Shown here one piece after another: positions 11,001 to 22,330 of a stretch of DNA of 64,000 nt. Position 1 is the first letter of the stretch. Every line of letters starts with the position of its first letter. Made by a program: the position numbers and the translations under genes. Origin of the DNA: Symbiodinium natans (lineage: Eukaryota > Sar > Dinophyceae > Suessiales > Symbiodiniaceae); contig CAJNDS010002149.1 of the NCBI GenBank assembly GCA_905221605.1, positions 158,972-222,971 on the forward strand, read 5' to 3'. The notes below the pieces were generated by a model. The model had not been told where the DNA came from and ran no database searches. It saw only the letters and a list, made by a program, of their open reading frames with translations.

Positions 11001-11338
11001 AGGCAGATTGCCAGCGAGCCGAGGGTGGCGAGAAGCGACGCGTAGAAAGAGTTGTTCAGGTAGATGGCCGTCCAGATCTTCTTCCACTGGCTTCCATGCC
11101 AGCTATGACTCCAAAACTCATCGATACGGTGGGCCTGGAAACTTTTGCGACTTTGGCTGCCGGGTGTCTTGCGGCGAAAAACACGACCCAAGCCGCTGAG
11201 AGCTTGCCAGGCAGATGCCGCTTGAATGATGTCTGGTCGCTGAGGTTCCATTCTGGATATCACTCCGGCAACGAACTCTTCCGCAGCTTGGCGGGGACAC
11301 ACCGCGGACTCAGAGTCTGATGATTCCATGGAATCCAT
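8084..11338 (-). CDS. Polytopic membrane protein with WSHSWHGS and DPTYTRRLWC(V)FE motifs, 11 exons
   Basis: Exons (minus): 11338-10939, 10725-10550, 10471-10433, 10314-10243, 10082-9689, 9603-9492, 9378-9297, 9178-9080, 8729-8675, 8492-8386 and 8224-8084 (TAG). They total 1677 nt and close in frame as 558 residues. The start is the ATG at 11338 (MDSMESSDSES). Features: WSHSWHGS at 76-83; membrane helices near 99-121 and 136-152; FLDVLCIDQHD at about 160-170 and VFWDPTYTRRLWC-VFEMAGF at 193-212, a TIR-like pattern; helices near 235-254 and 262-282; a Cys cluster (CWCCDTL...CEGEEIICDR); four or so C-terminal helices ending FMCVMLLVAALVFACARNL. I recognise this as an expanded dinoflagellate family of unknown function. 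Donors are GT in seven introns and GC in three; nine of ten acceptors are AG|G. The exon 7 and exon 10 boundaries are the least certain. Role in signalling is inference only. Confidence 0.82.
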
Positions 11339-14300
11339 AGCCGCGGGAGAGCTAAACGCAGCTACCCTGCCCAAATACCCCTCCAGAATTCTGATACCTT
11401 CGTCAGAGCCCGTGATCACACGGCCTATGGCCTATGGCATCCAATTGTCTGATGCAGCGTTTGGTGCTGGGTTGGGTTATGCAGGGTTGTGGAAGCTTGG
11501 TGGAGAAAATGCGTCCCTGGGAATTCCCGAAACTTTACGGCCGATCTCAGAATGGCCTGAGGAAGATGTTGTTCTGACGGTCCCCGCGGAAGGGATGGTC
11601 CTGACCCAGGCCTGCCATGACCTTGCAAGGATGGCGGAGAGCGAACCGAGTTGTAGGCAACTGCTATGCTACGAGTATTCGTCAGAAACTTCAAGCTCAA
11701 AGAACGAACAGAACTGCTCAGAGTGGAAGCAACCAAGAGCCGACTGTCCTCAGGTTAGCTAGGTTGGCCCGGTTATAGACCCTCTGAACAAACCCAATAA
11801 GGAAACAAAACGAAAGATCAAAAGAACCAACGGTCGGTTTAAGTAGAAGCGGCCGAGCCAGCGGCGCTTGGCGGAGCGTAGAGCAGGGCGCCTTTCTCGG
11901 GCTATCTGGGACCAGTGCTTCTCGTTTCGCAAATTCGGGAAAAACCCAGAAAAGCCCCGCAGTGCACTAAGTCACTCTACAGCCCTAAAGGCCCCGAGGC
12001 CCCCGAGGCAACTTCTCACCAAGGGGTTAGATTCAGGCACATTTCGGGCGAAGATTCGCTTTGGCTCCTGACCTGTTGTCACGCGGTAGCTCGGGGCCAC
12101 TCCCCCGGAAGAGCGCAGCTCCACCCCGGCCGCCGCCGCGAAGAACCCACTCGGTGGAGGCAGCAAGGCCTCCCTCGGCTTTTCTGTAAGGTTAATCAAG
12201 TTGTTAGCTGCTTCCGAATTATGGTATGGAATCGTGGCTGCTATCTCTGAGTCTTAAGTTAAGTTCCTTCTCAGCTTCTTGTACGCCATCCGGGAATCAA
12301 CGGCAAATCGGCCCATGCTTACGAAACAACTTCAGAACTCAAAAAAAAACACACACACACACACACACACACACGAATCCTGGACAAGCAGCAAGCGAAT
12401 GGTGTGCTGGACGGTCTCGGTGATGGGGTCCATGTCTCCAAACGCCTCATTTCACTGTCGATGCTACGATGAGAGAGGATGGGGTGAATTAAGGAATTAA
12501 GGACGTACAACACTAGGATGCAAGGGAGACACCACTCTCACAGAGCAACGCCGTGTGGCCAGCACCTCAGGGCGAAGAGCCGAGTCTTTTTTCGCTAGGC
12601 CTCGCCTCAAGGCCTCAAGGACAACATGGCCGCATGGGCTCACAACGAAATTCCAGTCGAAATCTGGAGAGGCCCCACAAGAATTGCCCGGAATGGGGGG
12701 CCTGCGTGGCACAAGACGGGGCAGCACAAACCGTGCCCTGGGCTGGCAAACACCTCAGCTGCTTGGAGTTGGGGCCTCTGAGTCTGCTGGGAGCCTCTGA
12801 ATTTTCTGAATATCTCAACAAAAATTCCTGCCGTAAGGATCGCGCTCGGCAGCGCAGGCTTCGTTCAGGTGCCATTGTGTCCTGCGCGATTTCGAACGGA
12901 ATGATACAAGTCTGGTTTGTGATTGGACACGGAGGGCAAGTGCGCCCGCGTGCTTGTCGACGCTCTTAGCACATGGGTCCCCTGCTGAGGGCGATAGGCT
13001 CATGAGGCCAAGGCGCAGTGGCCAGAAAAACACGTGGAGGTGCCCGCCAGTCACGATGTTCGCGCCAGCCTCTGCACGAAGCCTGCAGCCGTCACGAAAC
13101 CGCACGAATCCCTGTGCGGCAACCTACACGGAGCGTAGAAGCAACTCGTAGCTAAGGAAGCAAAAGCATCACAAGCAAGAAATTCCCCTGCCTTATCCCG
13201 ATGTTGGCGGTGCTGCCTTGTGCAGCAAGGTCAATCCTTGTCGCTGCTGCATTGCAACGCGGTCGTGCAAGACTCAGATTGGTTCAGGGCGGATGCTGAA
13301 GCCCTCAAGCATCAAACTCCGAGTCTTATGGAGCCCAAGCCCCCGAAAACCTGCAACTTTCCACTGATCTACAGGCTTCTGGGCCCAACCCCCGCCATCC
13401 GAAATCACCCTGCCACCGCAGTGCAGCCAACCGGCTCGCCGCTGCCGGCTTCGTCCAGAATCTCAGCACCCCCCGCCACGTGGAAACGGGAGGCCGAGCC
13501 CGTGGCCCCTGAGGGGATGTCGGGGATGAAGGGGATGTAGGGCTTGTACAGGGTTTGTTTAGGGTTACGTCGGGTCTACAGCGCAAGCAGTACGACAGCG
13601 GATCTAAATTCAAAGGTAGGTGGTACTCACCCCACTCCCCCCCTCACCCCCAAAAACAGAAAACAAATTATTTTTTTTCTTCGAACATCCCCACCTTCAG
13701 GGAGTCTCTGGGGGTTGAGCACTCCAGGGAGTCTCTGGGGTTGGGTACTCCAGGGAGTCTGGGGTTGGTGGGCACTCCAGTAGCTGCGCTGGGGGCTGCT
13801 GACGTCGGAGTGGACCGCCGCCCCCCTCAAAGGCGATGCATCAAAAAGCATCTTTAACAACAACTCCCGTGGCTAAACTGGGCCCTATGCAGGAAGCGCT
13901 GGCAATTTGCCACTTTAAACGTGTTTTTGATCACCGTTACTTAGTTTTTTGCGGTCTCTCTTCCAAACGGCCTGACCCACCTTGCTTAGCTAAAGATTCG
14001 TTTTGGAGCTTCTGTGTCTTCTCAACTTGTCACCCATTGGGGTTTGGGACTTGCCCCTCACATCAACAGTGCTGGCTTCTAAGCCAATATCATCTAAGGT
14101 TTAGGGCTTCTCCTCTTGCGGCTTGGCGCTTGCCACGTCAGGGAGGCTCGCCACCCAACGCCGAAACAAAATTGAGCGCGCGGGCAAAACCTAGAGGCCA
14201 CGACTGACACATCTCATTGATTGGAGTTTGGTATCGCTTTCTCAAGCAAAACGATGACATCGCTTTTTGGGTTAGGTATCGCTTCCAAAGCAAGTTTCCT

Positions 14301-16050
14301 ATGCCCCACCCAAAGCGACCTAGAGAGGCGCGGAGTGTGAGTGTTGCCATTGTCGCTCAACCTAACAGCCACACAGCCGCCTGCCAGGATCTCCTCCTCC
14401 AGCCACGCTGGCGCATACTCGATGACTCCTCAGAGCCCAGCGAACTGCCCGTATTGCCCGCAAATGGCGCCGGTGCGGGATGAATGTTGGCATTATTTTG
14501 TCGGTGCTGCCGCTGTTGCTTTCAACTACACATGGCTTGTTTTGTAGGTCTGTGTGTTTATTGCGTGGAGGGTAATGGCTCCTACGTACAGCTACAGGCG
14601 AGCACGTCGCGGGGCTTCCTGCAATTGAGTTTCGCAGCTTGCACGGTGCAGACCAGATGCCAAAACCCGAACAGAGCAGGGGAGTTTGTAACATCTGGTC
14701 AGAGTCTTTTCCAAATACGCAGACAGAGGATGGAACGTATGGAAAGATGATTTCCAAAGTGATTCGACCTCGCTGGATCGAACCTACATGGCAGTGGGTT
14801 AAAATTCGGGTTGTCGCGGGGGGTCCCCCCCGCCCTCTGCTACAAGCCTTGTGGCGGGCAGGTTGTTTCATACCTTTGTCGCGCCGCTACTTTGAACCCA
14901 ATTTTCTTAGTTGGGTTTTGTAAGGGTTTAGGGTAAAGGGTTTAGGTTTAGGGTTGGGGTTTCGGATGAAGGGTTTAGGGACCGCAGGGATTTTACTGGA
15001 GAGCCTTAAACCCTGAACCCTGTAAATATAAACCCTGGGCTTCTCGTTCAAGGTTGTCCTACGGATGGGCACCTGCTGGCTCGAGCAGTCGCGCGGGTTG
15101 TCGCGGGTATGTCGCGCCCTGTCGCAGGCCTTGTCGCGGACTGAGAGTGAAAGTTGCTGCAGACACGCATCAAGGTCGCATCGAGATTGGCAATGAGAAA
15201 ATTCAATGGTATTGCTGTCTTGTCGGGGGGGGGGGGGTTGTAGCCTTGTCGCGGGGGGGGTTGTCGCGGACACGGCACGTCTGTTACAAACCTTTGTCGC
15301 GGAGGGACCCCCCGGTGCCTGTTACAAGCCCGGAAAAAAAACTCACTGCCACATCGGTTGCCAAGGAACCGAACGGCTTTGCGGCAAGGTCGTCCATCGT
15401 CCACCTGCAAACATGCTCAATAGACTGTTTACCATCGAACCTCCCCACCCTAGGGCGTTACCCCCCCCCTCTTCTCCCGAAAAAACGAGGTACCGATTCT
15501 CGGTGGGTGTTCATGTTGAATCTGAAGATGGAGGGGTTCGAAAAAAGTTCGGGCCCCCCCTTCATATCCCAAATATTGCATGATAGTTGATAGTACAAAC
15601 CCCCTGATCAAGCTTTCCCAAAAATGTCATTGGGACCCCATAAACCCTAGAAGCCCTGGAAACCCCAAATCCCCCCAAGTCCCAGAAACCCGAAAAAATC
15701 CAGAGACCCTAATCCTACACCGGAAACCCAGAAACCCCCCCCCCCCAGAAAAATCCAGGCAACCCCCATGCATGCCCTAGTCGGCCCGGGGCGCAGCTGC
15801 AGGAGCCCCTCTGGAGGCCGAGCCAAGGAGGCCGAGGCTGCAAAGGCCACGAAGTCCAGCACCAGCTGGTAGGAAGTGGAGGGCTTCAGCCCGCTTCCTT
15901 AGCTCGCAGAGTTTAGGGGGCTGGGCGAGTGGGGTTGTGGGTTTTGGGGTCCAGGGATCTCCCTCTATTGAACTCCCTTTGACTTTCGAGTAGGGGGTTG
16001 GGGTTTAGGGCTTAGGGTTTGGGGTTTAAGGGGCCCTGGGCCCTAAACCG
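11339..16050. other. Gene-poor stretch with unassigned open frames
   Basis: Holds a (CA)n run (12348-12374), several telomere-like CCCTAAA/TTTAGGG words (for example around 14920-14960) and open frames on both strands that overlap each other. A 145-codon plus-strand frame at 11328-11762 overlaps the start of the membrane-protein gene head to head. A minus-strand frame at about 13105-12955 (GANIVTGGHLHVFF) might be an exon. None has a domain I recognise. Confidence 0.35.
14797..15330. repeat. Dispersed TTGTCGCGG-type short repeat
   Basis: TTGTCGCGGG or close variants recur about ten times between 14797 and 15330, interleaved with G-runs and telomere-like TTTAGGG words. The repeat spacing is irregular. 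Confidence 0.65.
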
Positions 16051-16086
16051 GCCTAAGCCCCCCCCTCTGCGGAGGACTCCACAACC

Positions 16087-16183
16087 ATGTTGAATGCCGG
16101 GCCCCTGGCGTGCCGAGAACACCAGGGACACTTCCCGGAAATCCGTGCCGCTGGTGGCGTCGTGCTCGTAGGCACATCCCTGG
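16087..16183 (-). CDS. Probable internal exon, unknown protein
   Basis: The minus-strand reading GCAYEHDATSGTDFREVSL followed by VFSARQGPGIQHG begins right after a CCCCAG|G acceptor and has protein-like composition with no simple repeat. No partner exon was joined, and the family is not recognised. Confidence 0.35.
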
Positions 16184-17329
16184 GGAGCTGTCTCAAGAAA
16201 TGGTGCGCGGCGAGTCTTTGGATTTGTTGAGGGTGCAGCAAGCTTGAAAGGCTTTCAGGATTCTGTTTACTAATTACTTGTTTACTTCGTGAGGAAAGTT
16301 GGGCAAGGCAATGGCAGAGGACGTCCTGAGCCATAAAATACACGCTAGGCCTAAATCGGCCGAGCAAGCAAGGCCTTTGGCATCGGAAAGCCGTCGACAT
16401 CCTCGGACCAGATCTCGCGAAGGATGCGGCCACCTAAAGCGTCGATATAGGTCCAGGGTTTAGCAGCTCGCCCCCACCCCTCTCCATCAAGGTCCGACTA
16501 AACCTCGAAGAGCAGGGTAAGCCCTGAACCCTGAACCCGGAACCCTAAACTTAAACCTTGACCCCCAAATCTGACTAAACTCCAAATCCTAAACTCTAGG
16601 AAAGAAAACGCTCGAAAACCATAGAGAAATCCCCAAACACCCGCTACCATAGACTATACTTCAGAAAGTCCTTCCTTCTATGAACGTCTCTCCGTCTTTG
16701 CCATTCGCCGGGCGGCAGCTGCTCTGCGAGATATCTGCCAAGGCCACGGCGCTTGAAGAGCCCTCTGGGCCAGCCGGCTTCAGCCTGAGAGTAGCCATCA
16801 GTAGCCATCAGCCAGCAGCCATCAGCTCAATAGGGATGATGTTTTCTTGAATTGGGCTTACAAAAAGCTATTAATACAGCAGCTTCTCGTGGGGGCTGAA
16901 TAACGGTTTGAGGGACGTGCGGGCCTGAAGGGTTCTTGTGATCGGTGTCTAAGGGTCAGGAGTTGCAGTTTAGAGTTGGGGACATAGGGCTTGGGTTTTT
17001 AGAGGGTACCCCAAACGAGCTGAAATGTCGGGTGGCAGTGTCAGGTGTGGGAAGCGGAGTCGCAGGCGGCTCTCACCGAGCTCCGAGGAGTATCCTCCGC
17101 TTCGGGCTTTAGGGCTTTAAGGGTTTAGGGATTGGGTTCAAAGGAGTCCTATAGGCTAGCATAAACCCACAACGCATGATGCATCGCAGAAAGCTGTGTC
17201 CAACCAACTGCTGCTATGTATCGCACCTTATTCTATAAGGATAGGGCAAGAAGGGAATACCATGAGGCAATTACTTAGGCAACCATTGCTGAGATACTCA
17301 AGGCTGCTTGCCCTAGGTTAATACCAAAA

Positions 17330-17508
17330 TAATGTTGGACTCGCTTTAGGTACAGGGGCCGCTATTAAGCGTTTTCCTGAAATCTTATAGAGGACCCCCA
17401 TTGATGAGATTGTTCCTCAATTATGCGTTGTTGCCCCGGCTGGGGATGCCGATTAGGGAAAAAAAGGCTCTGACCTTAACACAAAGAAGCTGAAGTAGTA
17501 CTGCTACT

Positions 17509-17561
<53 letters not shown>

Positions 17562-17651
17562 CCCAGCACAGATTATTCAGGATCGCCGAAAACCCCAAAA
17601 TTGTTTGGGGGGGGAGGGGGACCCCTGGATATTAAAGCGAGTCCAACATTA
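17330..17651. mobile_element. 322-bp element with 19-bp perfect terminal inverted repeats
   Basis: TAATGTTGGACTCGCTTTA at 17330-17348 is the exact reverse complement of TAAAGCGAGTCCAACATTA at 17633-17651. The interior holds a (GAC)n run (17512-17562) and a poly-G tract after CCCCAAAATTGTTTGGGG. No transposase frame fits, so it would be a non-autonomous (MITE-like) element. The right-end motifs recur at 2028-2125. Confidence 0.7.
17512..17562. repeat. (GAC)n trinucleotide repeat
   Basis: About 17 nearly perfect GAC/CGA units lie inside the inverted-repeat element. There is no surrounding open frame that would make it coding. Confidence 0.9.
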
Positions 17652-18461
17652 AGCAAGAGTTTCTGTCGCTACATAGAGATAGCGGGGACAGTAGTGGAAA
17701 CAAAGCGGCCTTGTGCATTATTCAAAGTCGAACGGCTTGCATGGTTCTGCGTGGTGAAGGACACGATCATCGGGGCAGGCACACCTGTGCGCACCAGGCG
17801 CTTTTTGCAAAGCTGTGAGCGTGTGGAGGTTGCGTCGATGTTTGTTGGTGGGCTTATTTGAGCGTAAAACGGCAAAGTTTGCTCACACTGGCCCGCCTCA
17901 AACCTGAAATCTCCAGCCTATTGCCCCTCTAGAAACTTCCTGAATCCTCCAACCACACGTATTGTTGCCCAACACACAAACTCCGTCCCGAATGTGTCAA
18001 AGTTTGGCTAGGGTTTAAGGTTTAAGGGCTTCCCTTGCTTTGTGCCATTGACAACGAGTGCAAGCGCAGAGCCATTTCTGCCAAGTGCCTAAAAGTAGCC
18101 CAAGACATAAGACCCAAAAACCCTACAGCCCCAAGCCCAAGAGCTCGTTTGCCTTCTTCGAGCGCCGTTGGCCGGACCGTCGCCCCAAAGAGTGGAGCCT
18201 GGTTCAGGGCTCGGGAGAAACCGAAACCCTAGAAATGATTTTTGTCGGGCCTATGGGGCTGACGCAATTTTGAGGCCTTCTGTTAAAGAATGACCCGATT
18301 AACAGACCAGGCCCAGGGGGCCCAGGGAATCAGCGCTGAATCCTGCTTGGAACCCTATTACAAGCCTGTAATCAGCCTAAATGGAGTCTGAAGGGGGCCT
18401 GGCCTCCAGAATCTCAAGACGGCCGGCGAAGGAGGCGAAGTCTGCCAGGGACCTCCGCAAG

Positions 18462-18555
18462 CATATCTATCTATCTATCTATACTGATATATGCATGTGG
18501 AAAAATGTATATAGTATATATCATACATATTATATATATATATATAGAGGGGAAA
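18462..18555. repeat. (ATCT)n and (TA)n microsatellites
   Basis: ATCT units at 18464-18482 are followed by TATA-rich sequence to about 18547. A second TA/TTTA-rich tract lies at 18855-18955. Confidence 0.85.
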
Positions 18556-19014
18556 TATCTGCAAGCTGGGACGTGCAGGTCCAGCCACCTTCCTAGCAAT
18601 GCGACATCAACTCAATACGCACTTAGTGTATGATCTGCTGTATCGGAAGTCTTTTTCAGGAGAAGTGCAGGCTAGAGCCCCCAAAAAAATCCAAGTGGCC
18701 CAGAAGCTGTGGCACTCCAACAGACAGACACTACTCCAGGTGCCATCGCAACCAAGTCCTGCGGGGCACATCTCAGAAGCACTGGAGAGCAAGCGGAGCA
18801 GCCCATCAAGAGCCACCAGCAACCTCCAACGCCAAAACACATGTATGCGTGTGGGTTTGTATACTTATATGTTTATATCTATATGTTTATATATCTAGAT
18901 TTATGTGTATATATAAGTTTATATTTATATTTATATGTATATTTATATATATGATCCACACATTTGGCCTTTGGCCTCGGGAAGGCTGGTTTTGGGAGGG
19001 AGGGAGGGGGGAAT

Positions 19015-19505
19015 CCAGACTCCAGATTTCCAGAAAAAATGTGGAGTACCCCCAGACTCCAGACTCCAGATTTCCAGGAAAAATCTGGAGTACCCGAAGA
19101 CTCCAGACTCCAGATTTCCAGAAAAAATCTGGAGTACCAATAAACTCCAGATTCCAGATTTCCAGAAAGAATCTGGAGTACCTCCAGACTCCAGACTCCA
19201 GATTTCCAGAAAAAATCTGGAGTACCGGGACCCTGGACTCCAGATTCTGGAGTCTGCAATCTGGAGTCTGGGGCGCCGGGTACTCCAGAACTTTTTTCTG
19301 GAAATCTGGAGTCTAAAGCCCCCGGGTACTCCAGACTTTTCTGGAAATCTGGAGTCTGTCCGGGTACTCCAGATGTTTTTGGAAATCTGGAGTCTGGAGT
19401 CCGGGGCCCCGGTACTCCAGATTTTTTCTGGAAATCTGGAGTCCGGGGCCCGGGTACTCCAGATTTTTTCTGGCAATCTGAAGTCTGGAGTCCGGGGCCC
19501 ATGTT
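19015..19505. repeat. Palindromic minisatellite that switches orientation
   Basis: About five units of roughly 42-47 bp read CTCCAGATTTCCAGAAAAAA then TCTGGAGTACC; each is itself a hairpin (arms CTCCAGATTT/AAATCTGGAG). From about 19245 the units continue in the opposite orientation (GGGTACTCCAGATTTTTTCT, then GGAAATCTGGAGTC). Both halves therefore pair as one large inverted repeat as well. Pro/Ser-rich frames of about 200 codons on both strands are products of the repeat. Confidence 0.92.
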
Positions 19506-19509
19506 CGCC

Positions 19510-20295
19510 ATATGCACGTTTAGGGTTCACGGTTTAGTGTTTTTTGTTTAGGGTTTGTAGGGTGTAGTGTTTAGGGTTCAGGGTTTAGTGTTTAGGGACT
19601 AGTGTTTAGGTTTTGGTGTTAAAGGTTTAGGGTTTCCTTTTTTAGGGTCTAGGGTTAAGCGACTTGGATAATGTCTACAACCCTAAACCTTATAATGATG
19701 AAATTTTAAAACCCCTAAAGGGCTGAAACCCCCATGGTTTATGTTTGGGGCTTAGGGTTTAGTGTTTAGGGTTTAGGGTTCAGGATGTGGTGTTTCGGGT
19801 CTAGGGTTTGGTGTTTAGTGTTTAGGATTTAGTGTGTAGGTTTCAGGTTGAGTTTTAAGCTTATGGTCTAGGATTTAGGTTTAGGGTTTAGGGTCAAACC
19901 CTAAACCAAACAAAACCCTAAACTCTAAAATCCAAACAGTAAACATCTGAAACCCCGACGGGTTTTTGGTTTCAGGTTTAGATTTAGTAGGGCTTGAGGT
20001 TCCGGCTTTGGGGTTTTCTGTTTATGGTTTAGGGTTTAGTGTTCAGGGTTTGTGTGTAGGGTTTAGTGTGTAGTGTTTAGGAGTTTAGTTTTTAGGGTGT
20101 AGTGTTTAAGCGTTTAGGGTCTAGTGTTTAGGGTTTAGTGCTTAAGCATTTAGGGTTTCGTGTTAAGTGTTTGGGGTTTGTGCTAAGGGCTTAGTGTTCA
20201 GTTTTTAGGGTTTGTGTTTAGGGTCTAGTGCTAAGTGTTTAGGGTTTAGTGTTAAAGGGTTTCGGGTTTGGTTTAGGGTTAAGGGTTTTAAGGAT
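19510..20295. repeat. Degenerate interstitial telomere-like block
   Basis: Dozens of TTTAGGG units alternate with variants such as TTTAGTG, TTCAGGG, TCTAGGG and TGTAGTG, mostly in one orientation, with a short opposite patch (CCCTAAAC) near 19680 and 19900-19925. TTTAGGG is the telomere repeat of plants and many alveolates including dinoflagellates. The high divergence suggests an old interstitial block rather than a chromosome end. Confidence 0.88.
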
Positions 20296-20310
20296 TTTTA
20301 CACATTTAAA

Positions 20311-20920
20311 TGATCTGGGAAAGGCACCGGGGCCAGTTTTCGAAAAACTTTTGGAAATTTAAATGGTCTGGGGAAGGCACCGGGGCTTCCCCAGACTATC
20401 TGAACTTTTAAAATCCTGAGATTATATATAGGAATCCTCAAAATTCTGTTTAAACATTCTCAGGATTCTAAAGGTTTTACAGCCTTTTAAAAACCTGAAA
20501 ATGCTTAAACATTGAAGCGGCTGCCCTTTTCGGATTTTAAGGATTTTTTAAGTTGTCAATGGTCTGGAGAAGCCCCGGTGCCTTCCCCAGACCATGTAAA
20601 TTTTTACAAATCCTTAAAACCCTGAAAGCCTTACAGTTGTAAATGGCTGTCCTTTTAAAGTTTAAGGATTTTAGGATGTTCAGTTCTAAAGTCCGTAACT
20701 TCCCAAATTTGAACGGCTGCCCTTTTAAAATATTAAGGTATTCTAGAATAGGTCTTTAAGGGCTTTAAAGCCTTTTAAATCCTGAAGATTTTGAATGGCT
20801 GTAAAGACCTTCAAGCCCTTAGCATTTTAAAAGGGCTGGCTGTTCAAAAAACACTAAGGATTTTAAGGGTTTCTAAAATTTGAAACGGTCTGGGGAAGCC
20901 CCGGTGCCTTCCGCAGATCA
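20311..20920. repeat. Family of 31-bp hairpins with loop in either orientation
   Basis: GTCTGGGGAAG and CTTCCCCAGAC flank a 9-base core at 20366-20396 (core GCACCGGGG), 20562-20593 (core CCCCGGTGC, the reverse complement) and about 20887-20917 (CCCCGGTGC). A half element lies at 20311-20335. The surrounding DNA is AT-rich and carries repeated words such as GGCTGCCCTTTTAAA and TTAAGGATTTT. Confidence 0.8.
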
Positions 20921-21262
20921 GCTAAATTTTCAGAAACCCCTAAACCCTGAAAAGCCTTTAACTTCTAAATGGCTGCCCTTCTAAAATTTATGGAGAAGCA
21001 AGACACACGTTTCAGAAGCAAAATGCACATAAAAACACTAGTGTTTTTATAGGGGAGAATATAAAAGAGCTTTTTGTATTCCAGTACAGTTTTTACTGCA
21101 TTTTTCCGAGGAGAAAAACAAGAAAATCAGACAACGACGAAGACAGGAAAACCATAGGTCTGGATCATGGGGCGGGGGGTGACCATATGTTTATGTTTAT
21201 ATTTACTTATTTCTTTCTATATTTATACATCATAGGTTCATAGATACTGCACCGTACCGCAT

Positions 21263-22330
21263 CTAACGCATGTAGCCCTTGAATTTGCAAACAGGACAAC
21301 AGCTCTCGCTGTCCTTCCAGGTGCCTTCGTTGGACCTTCGCCACGTAGCACCGACAAGACCGAGTTGTGGGAAGGTGCCCGGGTAATCCAGGGAGAGCAC
21401 AAACTGCCTCAGCCGGAAGGTCACTGCCATGTTGGACAGAAGTTGCACTGACAAGCCTGCAACATCCCGTAACAGCCTGCAGCCCATGCTGCGTCCATGC
21501 CATGGAGTCCAAGCGAGAACACCCTTGCACTAAAAAATCTGAAAAGCAGGGCCCAACAGTCAACCAGTTGTCCACTGGCCGAAGCACGTGGAAGACGGAA
21601 TACGGATGACCTGGTGCGGCCTCGCGTTGACCTCAGTGCCACGAAGTGAGGCATCAGCCGAAGGCATTGTGCCAGGCACATGCATTCATGAATTGAGGAG
21701 AAGCTTTTGAATTGAGCCCAGCCGCTGCGTCAGCACAATATCCGCAATCTGAGCTGGTCACTCCCGAGAAGCTCACCTCACAGCTTCAGAAAGCTTCAGA
21801 AAGCCATTGTTTCATTGTTGGGCGACAGCCGAAGCTTTGCAGGTCTTTGAATCCTCGGCGTCCTGGACCGAAAATTTCCACAATCGCAACAAGCTGTAAC
21901 GCCGAAATCCTCTGAGAAAACTGGGCATTTCCTAGAATAGGGGTCTGCCTGAGATCCACAAAACGGCGATCCCTTGACAAGGGTACCCGTGATTTTTAAG
22001 GCAGCCACGAAAAGATGCGGCCAGCTCGCAAAGTCAGTGGTGCTGCTGAGCCCGTGCGGCTGCGTGCAGCTCACCAGGAGGCCGTCGTAAGTCCCTTCGG
22101 GTGCAATGACAGTCCAATGATTTCCACGTCTCCATGAGCAGGCATCCAGCAAGTTTTAAGCGACAAACCCGAATTGACAAAAATCTCTTGGAAGCCATGA
22201 GGCGGGTCAGTGACAGCAGTCCGCCGCCGCTGGCATCCCCGAGCTGCCAAGGTGCTGCATCCGGGACCTCTGTGCGAAGGCTGCACAGGGGTTCAGGGCC
22301 TTTCGTGGTGCACTTGAGGCTTTAGCTGTA
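21263..22330 (-). CDS. Unknown multi-exon protein, possibly disrupted
   Basis: Coding-like exons (minus): about 22300-22190 (DAAPWQLGDASGGGLLSL), about 22117-21987 (WTVIAPEGTYDGLLVSCTQP), 21931 to about 21795 (ISALQLVAIVEIFGPGRRG), 21610-21524 (VFHVLRPVDNWLTVGPCFSD) and 21456-21263 (MAVTFRLRQFVLSLDYPG ... CCPVCKFKGYMR, stop). The junctions 21987/21931 (GT-AG|G) and 21524/21456 agree in phase. The third exon ends in a 10-bp tandem duplication (CTTTCTGAAG twice) that brings in a TGA; without it the frame would reach a GAG|GTGAGC donor. The last exon has a CPxC pair. I recognise no family. The first two exons are not joined exactly. Confidence 0.5.

Noticed and set aside
11328-11762. 145-codon plus-strand frame (ISEWPEEDVVLTVPAEGMVL)
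   Set aside because: Protein-like in part, but the start overlaps the first exon of the minus-strand membrane-protein gene and no splice partner or domain was found.
17512-17562. Coding poly-Asp/poly-Thr/poly-Arg tract
   Set aside because: The (GAC)n run lies in the interior of an inverted-repeat element without any flanking open frame.
18935-19537. About 200-codon frames with periodic TPDSRFPEKIWST-type motifs
   Set aside because: The periodicity equals the palindromic minisatellite, with equivalent frames on both strands.
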